A stretch of DNA of 5,174 nt from DATKSS01 sp049582065. GTDB taxonomy: Bacteria > Chloroflexota > Dormibacteria > Dormibacterales > Dormibacteraceae. The stretch is from assembly GCA_049582065.1 (NCBI GenBank), contig JBAUTF010000143.1, positions 1-5,174 of the forward strand, given 5' to 3'. Below the pieces are notes generated by a model. That model saw nothing but the letters and a program-made list of their open reading frames with translations, was not told the origin of the DNA and searched no databases. A program made the position numbers and the translations under genes. Numbering within the stretch: position 1 is the stretch's first letter; every line of letters begins with the position of its first letter. This document shows positions 1-5,174 of the stretch, piece after piece.

Positions 1-1
1 T

Positions 2-301
2 TCATTTCCGTCACCATTCCTGCGCAGCATGCCGACTCTGCTCGTGACCGAAGACGGCGTAGCGAAGTCGCCGAGGTCATCGCGAACCGAGGAGATCACG
101 TCCTACAGAGAGAGCTTCAAAGAGGAGTTGATCCACTTTCACGACTGCGTCACCCGTGGACGTGAGCCGGTCACGTCAGGGCGCGACACGATCCGTGACA
201 TCGCCTTGTGCGAGGCGATCGTCGCCGTGCACCGCAGCCGGGCGCCGCGTGACCATCCGTCGGTGCCTGCACCGGCCGCCGCGCGCCCGCATCGATCGTG
301 A
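2..301 (+). CDS. Gfo/Idh/MocA family oxidoreductase, C-terminal fragment (5' end outside window)
   Basis: The reading frame is open from base 2 to the TGA at 299-301, so this is the last 99 codons of a gene that begins upstream. The fragment starts SFPSPFLRSMPTLLV and contains SYRESFKEELIHFHDCV followed by GREPVTSGRDTIRDIALCEAIV. This is the usual ending of larger Gfo/Idh/MocA proteins: the last strands of the C-terminal sheet, then a helix that packs against the Rossmann domain. The Rossmann fold, the EKP lysine and the D-x3-H motif would lie in the missing part, so cofactor and substrate cannot be read. The last 25 or so residues are rich in Pro, Ala, Arg and His and look like a disordered tail. 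An ATG at position 29 is in frame but internal to the conserved domain, so it is not the start. The stop overlaps the GTG of the next gene by 4 bp, which implies translational coupling. Confidence 0.85.
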   Translation, partial: SFPSPFLRSMPTLLVTEDGVAKSPRSSRTEEITSYRESFKEELIHFHDCVTRGREPVTSGRDTIRDIALCEAIVAVHRSRAPRDHPSVPAPAAARPHRS

Positions 302-1251
302 CCCAGGAGCGTGTCGGAACATCGCGAACCGGCTCGACGAGGGCCGGCGACATCGTGGTCGCCAACGCCCCGGTCAGCTACGGAGCGTTCGAGCTCACGG
401 TCGGCATATTGCCCGACGTGCCCGACGCCGCGACAGTGCTCGATGAGGTGGCCGGCGCGGGCTACGCGGGCATCGACCTCGGGCCCCTCGGCTACCTCGG
501 GTACGGCGAGGAGCTCTCCCAAAACCTCTCTTCCCGCGGGCTCGCGCTCGCCGGCGGTTTCTTCGAGCTGCCGTTCAGCGACCTGGCGAAGATGCCTCCG
601 GCGCTGAAGGAGCTGGGCGCGCTGCTCGACGTCTTCGACGCGGTGAGACCCGGCCCCGGCGGATTGAAGCCGCGTCCAACGCTGGCGGACGCCGGGTCCG
701 ACCTGCGCCGCTCACGTCCTGGACAGGCCGCGACGAACCGCAAGCTCGGGTTCGACGAAGAGGGCTGGAAGCATTTCGCAGAAGGCGTCGAAATGGCGGT
801 CACGTGTTGCCGGGAGCGCAAATATGAGCCCACCTTCCACCACGAGCCCGGGACCCACATCGAGGCACCCTGGGAGATCGAGAAGGTCCTCGAGCTCACC
901 TCGATCGGTCTCTGCCTGGACACCGGCCACCTGCTGCTGGGCGGCGGCGACCCGGTGAAGGCGATGCGCGAATGGGGCGAGCGCATCAACCACGTCCACT
1001 TCAAGGACGCGCGCCGTGCCGTCGTCGACCGGATCGTGCGAGAGTCTGCGCACGTGAACGAGATCTGGCGCCGGCAGGCGTTCTGCAGGCTCGGCGAAGG
1101 TGACCTCGACGTTGATGGCATGCTCGCCGAGCTCCGGTCGCGGTACTCGGGTTGGCTCGTAGTCGAGCAGGACGTGCTGCCGGATCGCGGCGGGAAGCCC
1201 GCCGCCGACCAGCGAGCCAATCGCGAGTACCTGGCAGCCCGGGGCTTCTGA
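298..1251 (+). CDS. Xylose isomerase-like TIM-barrel protein (sugar phosphate isomerase/epimerase, IolE-like)
   Basis: This 317-residue protein, a normal length for the family, is probably a cytoplasmic metal-dependent isomerase, epimerase or dehydratase acting on a keto-sugar or keto-cyclitol. The first barrel strand is at residues 19-31 (VVANAPVSYGAFE). Later strands carry FHHEPGTHIE (180-189), CLDTGH (206-211), HVHFKD (232-237) and VVEQD (288-292). By family pattern the divalent-metal ligands are probably D208, H234 and E290, with E183 or E189 as the fourth. FCRLGEGDLD (262-271) matches the conserved loop before the last helices of IolE-type proteins. The GTG at 298 overlaps the upstream stop (GTGA) and has no clear Shine-Dalgarno sequence. 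An in-frame GTG at 355 (codon 20) lies just before the first strand and follows a GAGG at 340-343, so the first 19 residues could be untranslated. Fold is confident. The exact reaction (inosose dehydratase, 3-keto-glycoside lyase or hydratase, epimerase) is not determined. Confidence 0.88.
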   Translation: MTQERVGTSRTGSTRAGDIVVANAPVSYGAFELTVGILPDVPDAATVLDEVAGAGYAGIDLGPLGYLGYGEELSQNLSSRGLALAGGFFELPFSDLAKMPPALKELGALLDVFDAVRPGPGGLKPRPTLADAGSDLRRSRPGQAATNRKLGFDEEGWKHFAEGVEMAVTCCRERKYEPTFHHEPGTHIEAPWEIEKVLELTSIGLCLDTGHLLLGGGDPVKAMREWGERINHVHFKDARRAVVDRIVRESAHVNEIWRRQAFCRLGEGDLDVDGMLAELRSRYSGWLVVEQDVLPDRGGKPAADQRANREYLAARGF

Positions 1252-1254
1252 CCC

Positions 1255-2175
1255 TTGGCGACTTTCAAGCTGGCCCTGGCCGGCGCGGGCAGGATGGGCC
1301 GCAACCATCTGCAAGCCCTGTCCGGGTCCGAACACGTGGAGATCACAGCGATCGCGGAGCCGGGCGAGGCGGCGCGCGCGGCCCTGCCGCGAACGGATGC
1401 GAAAGTTTATGCGGACCTCGACACGATGCTCGACGCCCGCGGCTTCGACGGCGTGCTCGTGTGCGTGCCCAGCGACCTCCATCTGGAGACCGTGGCGCGC
1501 CTCGCCGCGGCCGGCCTGCCAGTCCTCTGTGAGAAGCCGGTCGGCGTGATCGCAAGCGAGGCCCGGGAGGCGGCGCACCTCATGGCTGCAGCCGGGCTGC
1601 CGTTCCAGGTTGGTTTCTGGCGACGTTTCGTGCCGTCGCTGCGAAAGATGCGTGAGAGGATCGCAGCGGGGGAGCTCGGCGGCCTGTACATGGTCGGCTG
1701 CTACCAGTGGGACGGCGCGCCTCCCAGCGCCCAGTTCCGCAGCCACAGCGGCGGCATCTTCGTCGACATGGGCGTGCACGAGTTCGACCAGACGCGCTGG
1801 CTCACAGGCCAGGAGTTCGGCGCCATCACCTCCGTCGCCTCTGGCGTGGCTGCGGAGCCCTGGCCCGGCGACCCGGAGAGCGCGCACGCCATCGCCGAGC
1901 TGTCGGGTGGCACCACCGCCGTGATTTCGCTGGGCCGGCGGTTCCCGCTGGGCGACGTGTGCAAGGTGGAGGTCTTCGGCACCAAGGACGCCGAGGAATG
2001 CCGGTTCCTGTGGCCGCCGACGGCGGACGAAGCCTTCTTCGGCGCCCTCCGGCTCCAGGCGGAAAGCTTTGCTCGGCACGCAGGCGGCGCGCGCCTGGAC
2101 GGTGCGAGCGGCTTCGATGCCGCGGCCGCGCTCGAAGGGGCGGAGCGCGCGTCATCTCAGCTGGTCGGCGCGTAG
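1255..2175 (+). CDS. Gfo/Idh/MocA family dehydrogenase, inositol 2-dehydrogenase-like
   Basis: This 306-residue NAD(P)-dependent oxidoreductase probably oxidises a sugar or cyclitol hydroxyl, or reduces the ketone. The N-terminal Rossmann fold shows GAGRMG (10-15), and the second strand ends in an acidic residue (AIAEP, E35), which favours NAD. The catalytic lysine is in CEKPV (K94). The second catalytic motif is FVDMGVHEFDQTRWL (169-183), giving D171 and H175 as the expected proton-relay pair. Spacing of these residues closely follows IolG-type inositol dehydrogenases. The protein is shorter than the roughly 340 residues common for IolG, mainly in the C-terminal sheet domain. The start is TTG at 1255, 3 bp after the upstream stop, with GGGG at 1241-1244 at ribosome-binding distance. 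The next in-frame ATG is M14, inside the glycine motif, so the TTG start is needed. Family assignment is firm. Substrate is inferred, and other sugar dehydrogenases of the superfamily fit equally. Confidence 0.9.
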   Translation: MATFKLALAGAGRMGRNHLQALSGSEHVEITAIAEPGEAARAALPRTDAKVYADLDTMLDARGFDGVLVCVPSDLHLETVARLAAAGLPVLCEKPVGVIASEAREAAHLMAAAGLPFQVGFWRRFVPSLRKMRERIAAGELGGLYMVGCYQWDGAPPSAQFRSHSGGIFVDMGVHEFDQTRWLTGQEFGAITSVASGVAAEPWPGDPESAHAIAELSGGTTAVISLGRRFPLGDVCKVEVFGTKDAEECRFLWPPTADEAFFGALRLQAESFARHAGGARLDGASGFDAAAALEGAERASSQLVGA

Positions 2176-3320
2176 TGCCCTCTCCCGACGTCGGGATCGG
2201 GATCGCCGGCTACGGGATGATGGGCAGGGCTCACTCATACGCCTACACGGTCGCGCCGGTCATGCGGCACCTCGGCCACCGGCCGAGACTTCGGGTGATC
2301 AGCGGCCGGGACAAGGAGAAGGTGGCGCGGGCCGCCGCCGCGTACGGGTTCGAGAGCTGGACCGACGACTGGCGCGAGATGGTCGCCAGGCCGGACGTGG
2401 ACATTGTCGACATCTGCACGCCCCCGGGCACGCACGCTGTGATCGCGGCTGCGGCGGCCGCCGCCGGGAAGGCCGTCATCTGCGAGAAACCGCTTGCGAT
2501 CACGTACGCGCAGGCGGAGAAGGCAGTCGAGGCCGTGAGCAAAGCAGGAGTGCTGTCGGCGGTCGGGTTCAACTACCGCCGGCTCCCGGCGGTGTCGCTC
2601 ATGAAGCGCATGGTCGACGAGGGGGCCATCGGCACCGTGCGGCTGATGCGCGCGACATGGCTCTCAGACGAGTTCGTCGACCCCGCGATCCCCTTCGACT
2701 GGCGGTTCGACCGCGCGATGGGAGGCTCGACGATCGCCGACCTGGGCAGCCACCTGATCGACATGGCGACGTGGATGGCGGGCGGCATTGCAGAGGTATC
2801 TGCCCAGTCGGAGACCTTTGTGCGAGAGCGATCGGGGCGGCAGGTGTCGGTCGACGACGCTTCGAGCGCCCTCGTGCGCTTCGATTCGGGCGCGCGCGGC
2901 GTGTTCGAAATGGCACGCACAGCGGTCCGGCGCCCATGCGATTTCACGGTGGAGCTCAACGGCGACCGCGGCACCCTGGTTTTCGAATATGCCCGCTTGA
3001 ACGAGCTCATGTACGGAGCGGGAGGTGATGACCCCGGTCTTTACGGCATGCGCCGGATCCGCGCCGAGCACGAGTCCCATCCCTACGCCCTCGACTGGTG
3101 GCCGATCGGCCAGGGTGTCGGCTACGGGGCGAGTTTCGTGAACCACCTCGGCGACCTGCTCGAGCGCTGGCCTGAAGGCCCGTGGCAGCCCGACTTCGCG
3201 CAGGGCGCGGCGGTGCAGGCGGTCTGCGAGGCCATGGAGACTGCGGCGGCCGAGCACCGATGGGTGGACGTCGACGAGGTCATGCGCAAGCACAGGGCGC
3301 CGTTCCGAAATCGTCCTTGA
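2175..3320 (+). CDS. Gfo/Idh/MocA family oxidoreductase (long form, sugar dehydrogenase-like)
   Basis: This is a 381-residue NAD(P)-dependent dehydrogenase of the same superfamily as its upstream neighbour but a different subgroup. The Rossmann motif is GYGMMG (12-17). The catalytic lysine is in CEKPL (K105), followed by GFNYRRLPAV (131-140). STIADLGSHLIDM (185-197) supplies D189 and H193 as the catalytic acid/base pair. FDWRFDRAMGGS (174-185) and the approximately 380-residue length recall 3-dehydrogenases of the levoglucosan dehydrogenase type. The resemblance is to the group pattern and does not establish substrate. The start is GTG at 2175, sharing one base with the TAG of the preceding gene. 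The frame stays open upstream to 1707, but that part lies wholly inside the preceding gene and encodes nothing recognisable. The first in-frame ATG (codon 15) would cut the glycine motif. A run of seven alanines at 91-97 is in a surface helix and is unremarkable in GC-rich genomes. Confidence 0.9.
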   Translation: MPSPDVGIGIAGYGMMGRAHSYAYTVAPVMRHLGHRPRLRVISGRDKEKVARAAAAYGFESWTDDWREMVARPDVDIVDICTPPGTHAVIAAAAAAAGKAVICEKPLAITYAQAEKAVEAVSKAGVLSAVGFNYRRLPAVSLMKRMVDEGAIGTVRLMRATWLSDEFVDPAIPFDWRFDRAMGGSTIADLGSHLIDMATWMAGGIAEVSAQSETFVRERSGRQVSVDDASSALVRFDSGARGVFEMARTAVRRPCDFTVELNGDRGTLVFEYARLNELMYGAGGDDPGLYGMRRIRAEHESHPYALDWWPIGQGVGYGASFVNHLGDLLERWPEGPWQPDFAQGAAVQAVCEAMETAAAEHRWVDVDEVMRKHRAPFRNRP

Positions 3321-3345
3321 CGAGCAGTGAACCTTGACATATGGT
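3317..3345 (+). promoter_or_regulatory. Candidate sigma70-type promoter for the permease gene
   Basis: TTGACG at 3317-3322 and TATGGT at 3340-3345 are separated by exactly 17 bases. The -35 matches consensus at five of six positions and the -10 at four of six. Transcription would begin near 3352, giving a leader of about 53 bases to the ATG at 3405. The -35 overlaps the stop codon of the upstream gene. A second, perfect TTGACA lies at 3334-3339 but has no convincing -10 at the proper distance (CCAGTG at 3357-3362). The CCTTGAC sequence is thus repeated at 3315-3321 and 3332-3338. This is a pattern match only. Confidence 0.35.
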
Positions 3346-3360
3346 TCTGGAACCTTCCAG
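3343..3360. promoter_or_regulatory. Overlapping palindromes at the predicted transcription start (operator candidate)
   Basis: Two perfect dyads overlap here. GGTTC-TG-GAACC spans 3343-3354 (5-bp arms) and CTGGAA-CC-TTCCAG spans 3347-3360 (6-bp arms). They sit over the -10 and the predicted start point of the candidate promoter, where a repressor operator would be expected. The central spacing does not match a standard LacI-family operator, and no regulator gene is visible in the window, so the binding protein is unknown. Confidence 0.3.
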
Positions 3361-3375
3361 TGGCGTGGCCATTGG
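3357..3375 (+). other. Leader hairpin, 8-bp stem with GTG loop
   Basis: CCAGTGGC (3357-3364) pairs with GCCATTGG (3368-3375) across a 3-base loop, with one G-U pair (3360 with 3372) and no mismatches. In the permease mRNA it would lie almost at the 5' end, 15 bases before the ribosome binding site. It could stabilise the leader or form part of a switch, because its left arm shares bases 3357-3360 with the preceding palindrome and the two folds exclude each other. No T-tract follows (TTGTCG), so it is a poor intrinsic terminator for the upstream operon. Confidence 0.35.
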
Positions 3376-3390
3376 TTGTCGAGCCGTCTA

Positions 3391-3400
3391 AGGGGAGGGG
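3391..3400 (+). promoter_or_regulatory. Strong ribosome binding site that sets the permease start at 3405
   Basis: AGGGGAGGGG contains GGAGG at 3394-3398, 6 bases before the ATG at 3405. This is the best Shine-Dalgarno sequence in the window. It supports the ATG over the in-frame GTG at 3327, which has no such site and lies inside the candidate promoter. Confidence 0.75.
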
Positions 3401-3404
3401 AAGC

Positions 3405-5066
3405 ATGGCGAGCAGTAGCGCTCCGATGGGAGGCAAAGCCGTGACGGGCTCAGGCCTGTTCACGCGCCAGTCGTCCGGCCTCGTGCGCGAGCTGGGGATC
3501 CCGGCTGCGACAGGGATCGCGCTTGCATCGGTGGCCGTGGTCAACACGTTCATCAACTTCTACTCGGGCCTGTTCAACTTCACGAAGGTCGACATGGTCC
3601 TGCCGCTGCTGCTCGGCGCCGGGATCTGGCTCGTGGCCATGTTCGCCTACAGGTACCTGCTGCGGGCTATCCCCCGCGCCGGCGGCGAGTACATCTACAT
3701 GTCCCGCATCATCTCCCCGGCCGTCGGGACCATGATCGGCATCGCCACCGCCGTTGGTTTTACGTACACGCTCTCTGCCAACGCCAACTTTGCGGCCGCT
3801 TACGTACCCTTCGCCCTCAACAGCCTCGGCGCTGCGTTCAACAGCTCGGCGCTCACCAGCGCGGCCACGAACATCGCCAACACCACGACATGTGTCACGG
3901 TCACATGCTCGCCTGGGCTGGTCATCTGCGCGGTGGGCATGCTCGTGATCGTGGGCCTGGCGTCCGTCTTCAGTCTGCGCCGGATCGCACAGGTCATCCT
4001 GGCCCTGGTCGTCTTCCAGGTCGTCGCGTTCGTGGTTCTCGGCTTTCTTTTGGCCACGCACTCGCACCAGGACTTCGTCAACGCGCTCGGCTCGTACAGC
4101 GGGAAATCCAGCGCCTTCAACGACGTCATCGCGCTGGCCCAGAAGAACGGCGTCCCGCTCGGGGTGGACGTCGGCGCCTCGCTGCTGGTCGTGCCGTTCA
4201 TGGTCCTGAACTACAACGGCGTCCTGTATTCCTATTACGTCGGCGGCGAGCTCAAGCGTCCGGGCAGCACCTACCTGTGGGCGTCGGCCATCAGCCTCGC
4301 GCTTTTGATCGTGGTCTGGGTCGGCGTATGGCTCCTGATGCTGAACACGATCGGACGTGACTTCATGCAGGCGCAGGCTCAGGTCGGCGGCCTGCCTGAC
4401 TACTCGAAGATCACGTCTCTCCAGGCCAACGCGGGCGGGCTGGGCTACGGTCTCATCCTCTCCGGCGACCCGGTCAGCAAGATCCTCATCGGTCTCGCGG
4501 TGCCGGCGGCCGAGATCGCCGTCGACCTTGCTTTCGTGGCGGTGGTGACCCGCGTCATCTTCGCCCTTGCCTTCGACCGTATGCTGCCCATCGGCCTCGC
4601 CAAGGTCAGCGAGCGCAACGCATCCCCGGTGAACGCCATCATCCTGGCCGTGCTCCTGGGCATCGCCTTCACCATCGCCGGCTCGGTGCTCAACATCGCC
4701 AACATCTCGGCCAACCTCGCGCTGTTCTTCGCCCTCGTGCTCCTGGCCGGCTCGATCGCCGCGACAGCGCTCCCGTACCGGCGGCCGGAGCTGATCTACA
4801 AGCCAGGCACCACCGACGTCGACCGGATCGCGGGCATACCGACCGCCACGGTCTGGGGCGCGATCTCGACCGTGCTGGCCTTATTCACCGTGGGCGTGAT
4901 CATCGCGAAGCCGAACGTGTTCGGCGCTTTCAGCATCGTGTCGGTGGGCTCGTTGATCGTGATCTTCTTCTCGGGTCCGATCATCTACGTGATCGCACGC
5001 CGGATGCGTCTTTCGTCCTCGTCGATCGACATGAGATTGGCGATGCGCGAGCTGCCGCCCGAATAA
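3405..5066 (+). CDS. APC superfamily permease (amino acid transporter-like), 12 TM
   Basis: This 553-residue inner-membrane protein is probably a secondary transporter for an amino acid, amine or related solute. Hydrophobic segments fall near residues 34-56, 63-86, 105-139, 171-190, 196-217, 256-277, 288-313, 358-388, 408-428, 432-456, 481-500 and 508-531. With both ends cytoplasmic, basic stretches fall inside: LRR at 191, ELKRP at 282, YRRPE at 458 and ARRMR at 531. Family landmarks are PRAGGEYIYMSR (90-101) in the helix 2-3 loop, GGELKRPGSTY (280-290) after helix 6, and FDRMLPIGLAKVSERNASPVNA (390-411) between helices 8 and 9. Helix 1 lacks the usual glycine-rich GxGIGSGIF-like motif. The helix 3-4 loop, predicted outside, carries C163 and C168. 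The ATG at 3405 is chosen for its ribosome binding site; a GTG at 3327 would add 26 residues with no homologous look. The 84-bp gap upstream and its own promoter-like signals set it apart from the sugar genes. Substrate is unknown. Confidence 0.88.
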   Translation: MASSSAPMGGKAVTGSGLFTRQSSGLVRELGIPAATGIALASVAVVNTFINFYSGLFNFTKVDMVLPLLLGAGIWLVAMFAYRYLLRAIPRAGGEYIYMSRIISPAVGTMIGIATAVGFTYTLSANANFAAAYVPFALNSLGAAFNSSALTSAATNIANTTTCVTVTCSPGLVICAVGMLVIVGLASVFSLRRIAQVILALVVFQVVAFVVLGFLLATHSHQDFVNALGSYSGKSSAFNDVIALAQKNGVPLGVDVGASLLVVPFMVLNYNGVLYSYYVGGELKRPGSTYLWASAISLALLIVVWVGVWLLMLNTIGRDFMQAQAQVGGLPDYSKITSLQANAGGLGYGLILSGDPVSKILIGLAVPAAEIAVDLAFVAVVTRVIFALAFDRMLPIGLAKVSERNASPVNAIILAVLLGIAFTIAGSVLNIANISANLALFFALVLLAGSIAATALPYRRPELIYKPGTTDVDRIAGIPTATVWGAISTVLALFTVGVIIAKPNVFGAFSIVSVGSLIVIFFSGPIIYVIARRMRLSSSSIDMRLAMRELPPE

Positions 5067-5084
5067 GGCGCAACATAACGCGGC

Positions 5085-5174
5085 ATGCCCAATAGTGGGA
5101 AGCGGGCGCTCCGCATCTTCTTCGCGACCGACATCCACGGCTCAGAGCGCTGCTTCCGAAAGTTTCTCGCGGCC
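5085..5174 (+). CDS. Metallophosphoesterase (calcineurin-like), N-terminal fragment
   Basis: Thirty codons from the ATG at 5085 stay open to the window end. After a short basic lead (MPNSGKRALR) comes IFFATDIHGSERCFRKFLAA. ATDIHGS matches metal-binding motif I (D-x-H) of calcineurin-like phosphoesterases, with D16 and H18 as the expected ligands at the end of the first strand, and S-x-x-C-F-R-K-F-L begins the following helix. The remaining motifs (GD, GNH/D, GHTH) would lie beyond the window, so phosphodiesterase or phosphatase activity and substrate are unknown. The gene starts 18 bp after the permease stop with no obvious Shine-Dalgarno sequence. It is therefore probably cotranscribed with the permease and perhaps translated by reinitiation. 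A short fragment limits certainty, but the motif and frame are clear. Confidence 0.75.
   Translation, partial: MPNSGKRALRIFFATDIHGSERCFRKFLAA

Noticed and set aside
78..331. A 12-base direct repeat CATCGCGAACCG at 78-89 and 320-331
   Set aside because: One such match is about what chance gives in a 5-kb GC-rich window. Both copies are inside coding sequence in different frames.
492..1346. A 284-codon minus-strand frame over the TIM-barrel gene
   Set aside because: It is Ser/Arg/Pro-rich, overlaps another minus-strand frame as well as the real gene, and shows no family signature.
712..2079. A 455-codon open frame on the minus strand across the TIM-barrel and first dehydrogenase genes
   Set aside because: It is antisense to two genes with clear motifs, has no recognisable domain, and is rich in Arg, Ala, His and Gly. 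Such frames are routine in GC-rich coding DNA.
1707..2174. A 156-codon upstream extension of the long dehydrogenase frame
   Set aside because: It overlaps the preceding gene completely, is Arg-rich and unlike any dehydrogenase. The Rossmann fold begins right after the GTG at 2175.
2451..2464. A perfect 14-base palindrome GCGGCGGCCGCCGC
   Set aside because: It encodes part of an alanine run in the long dehydrogenase and is explained by codon composition.
2664..3293. A 209-codon minus-strand frame over the long dehydrogenase
   Set aside because: It shadows a gene with intact catalytic motifs and has no domain of its own.
3357..3375. Hairpin as a Rho-independent terminator of the upstream operon
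   Set aside because: The stem is adequate, but the following bases (TTGTCGAGCC) are not a T-tract, so it is kept only as a leader hairpin.

Overview
This is a GC-rich window with strong G/C preference at third codon positions. GTG and TTG starts are common and genes are packed head to tail, all on the + strand. The style fits a soil-type actinobacterium (possibly Thermoleophilia) or a similar high-GC lineage. That assignment comes from composition and the general look of the proteins; no marker gene is present. There are no tRNA, rRNA, CRISPR or insertion-sequence signatures.

Layout. Positions 2-3320 hold four tightly coupled genes. They are the C-terminal end of a Gfo/Idh/MocA oxidoreductase (2-301), a xylose-isomerase-like TIM-barrel protein of the IolE/sugar phosphate isomerase type (298-1251), a short Gfo/Idh/MocA dehydrogenase resembling inositol 2-dehydrogenase (1255-2175), and a longer Gfo/Idh/MocA dehydrogenase (2175-3320). 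The three junctions are a 4-bp overlap, a 3-bp gap and a 1-bp overlap, so this is almost certainly one transcription unit. An 84-bp gap (3321-3404) follows. It holds a promoter-like element, two overlapping dyad symmetries and a strong ribosome binding site. These precede a 12-helix APC-superfamily permease (3405-5066). Eighteen bases later the first 30 codons of a calcineurin-like metallophosphoesterase run off the window end (5085-5174).

How the genes may work together. NAD(P)-dependent Gfo/Idh/MocA enzymes oxidise or reduce a ring hydroxyl of a sugar or cyclitol. IolE-type TIM-barrel proteins dehydrate, hydrate or isomerise the keto product. Three such dehydrogenases with one TIM-barrel enzyme suggest a catabolic route through a keto-sugar or keto-cyclitol. 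Two precedents fit: inositol breakdown (IolG then IolE), and the oxidation-elimination-hydration-reduction route known for levoglucosan. The substrate cannot be fixed from this window. The permease and phosphoesterase look like a separately controlled second unit, and their link to the sugar genes is only positional.
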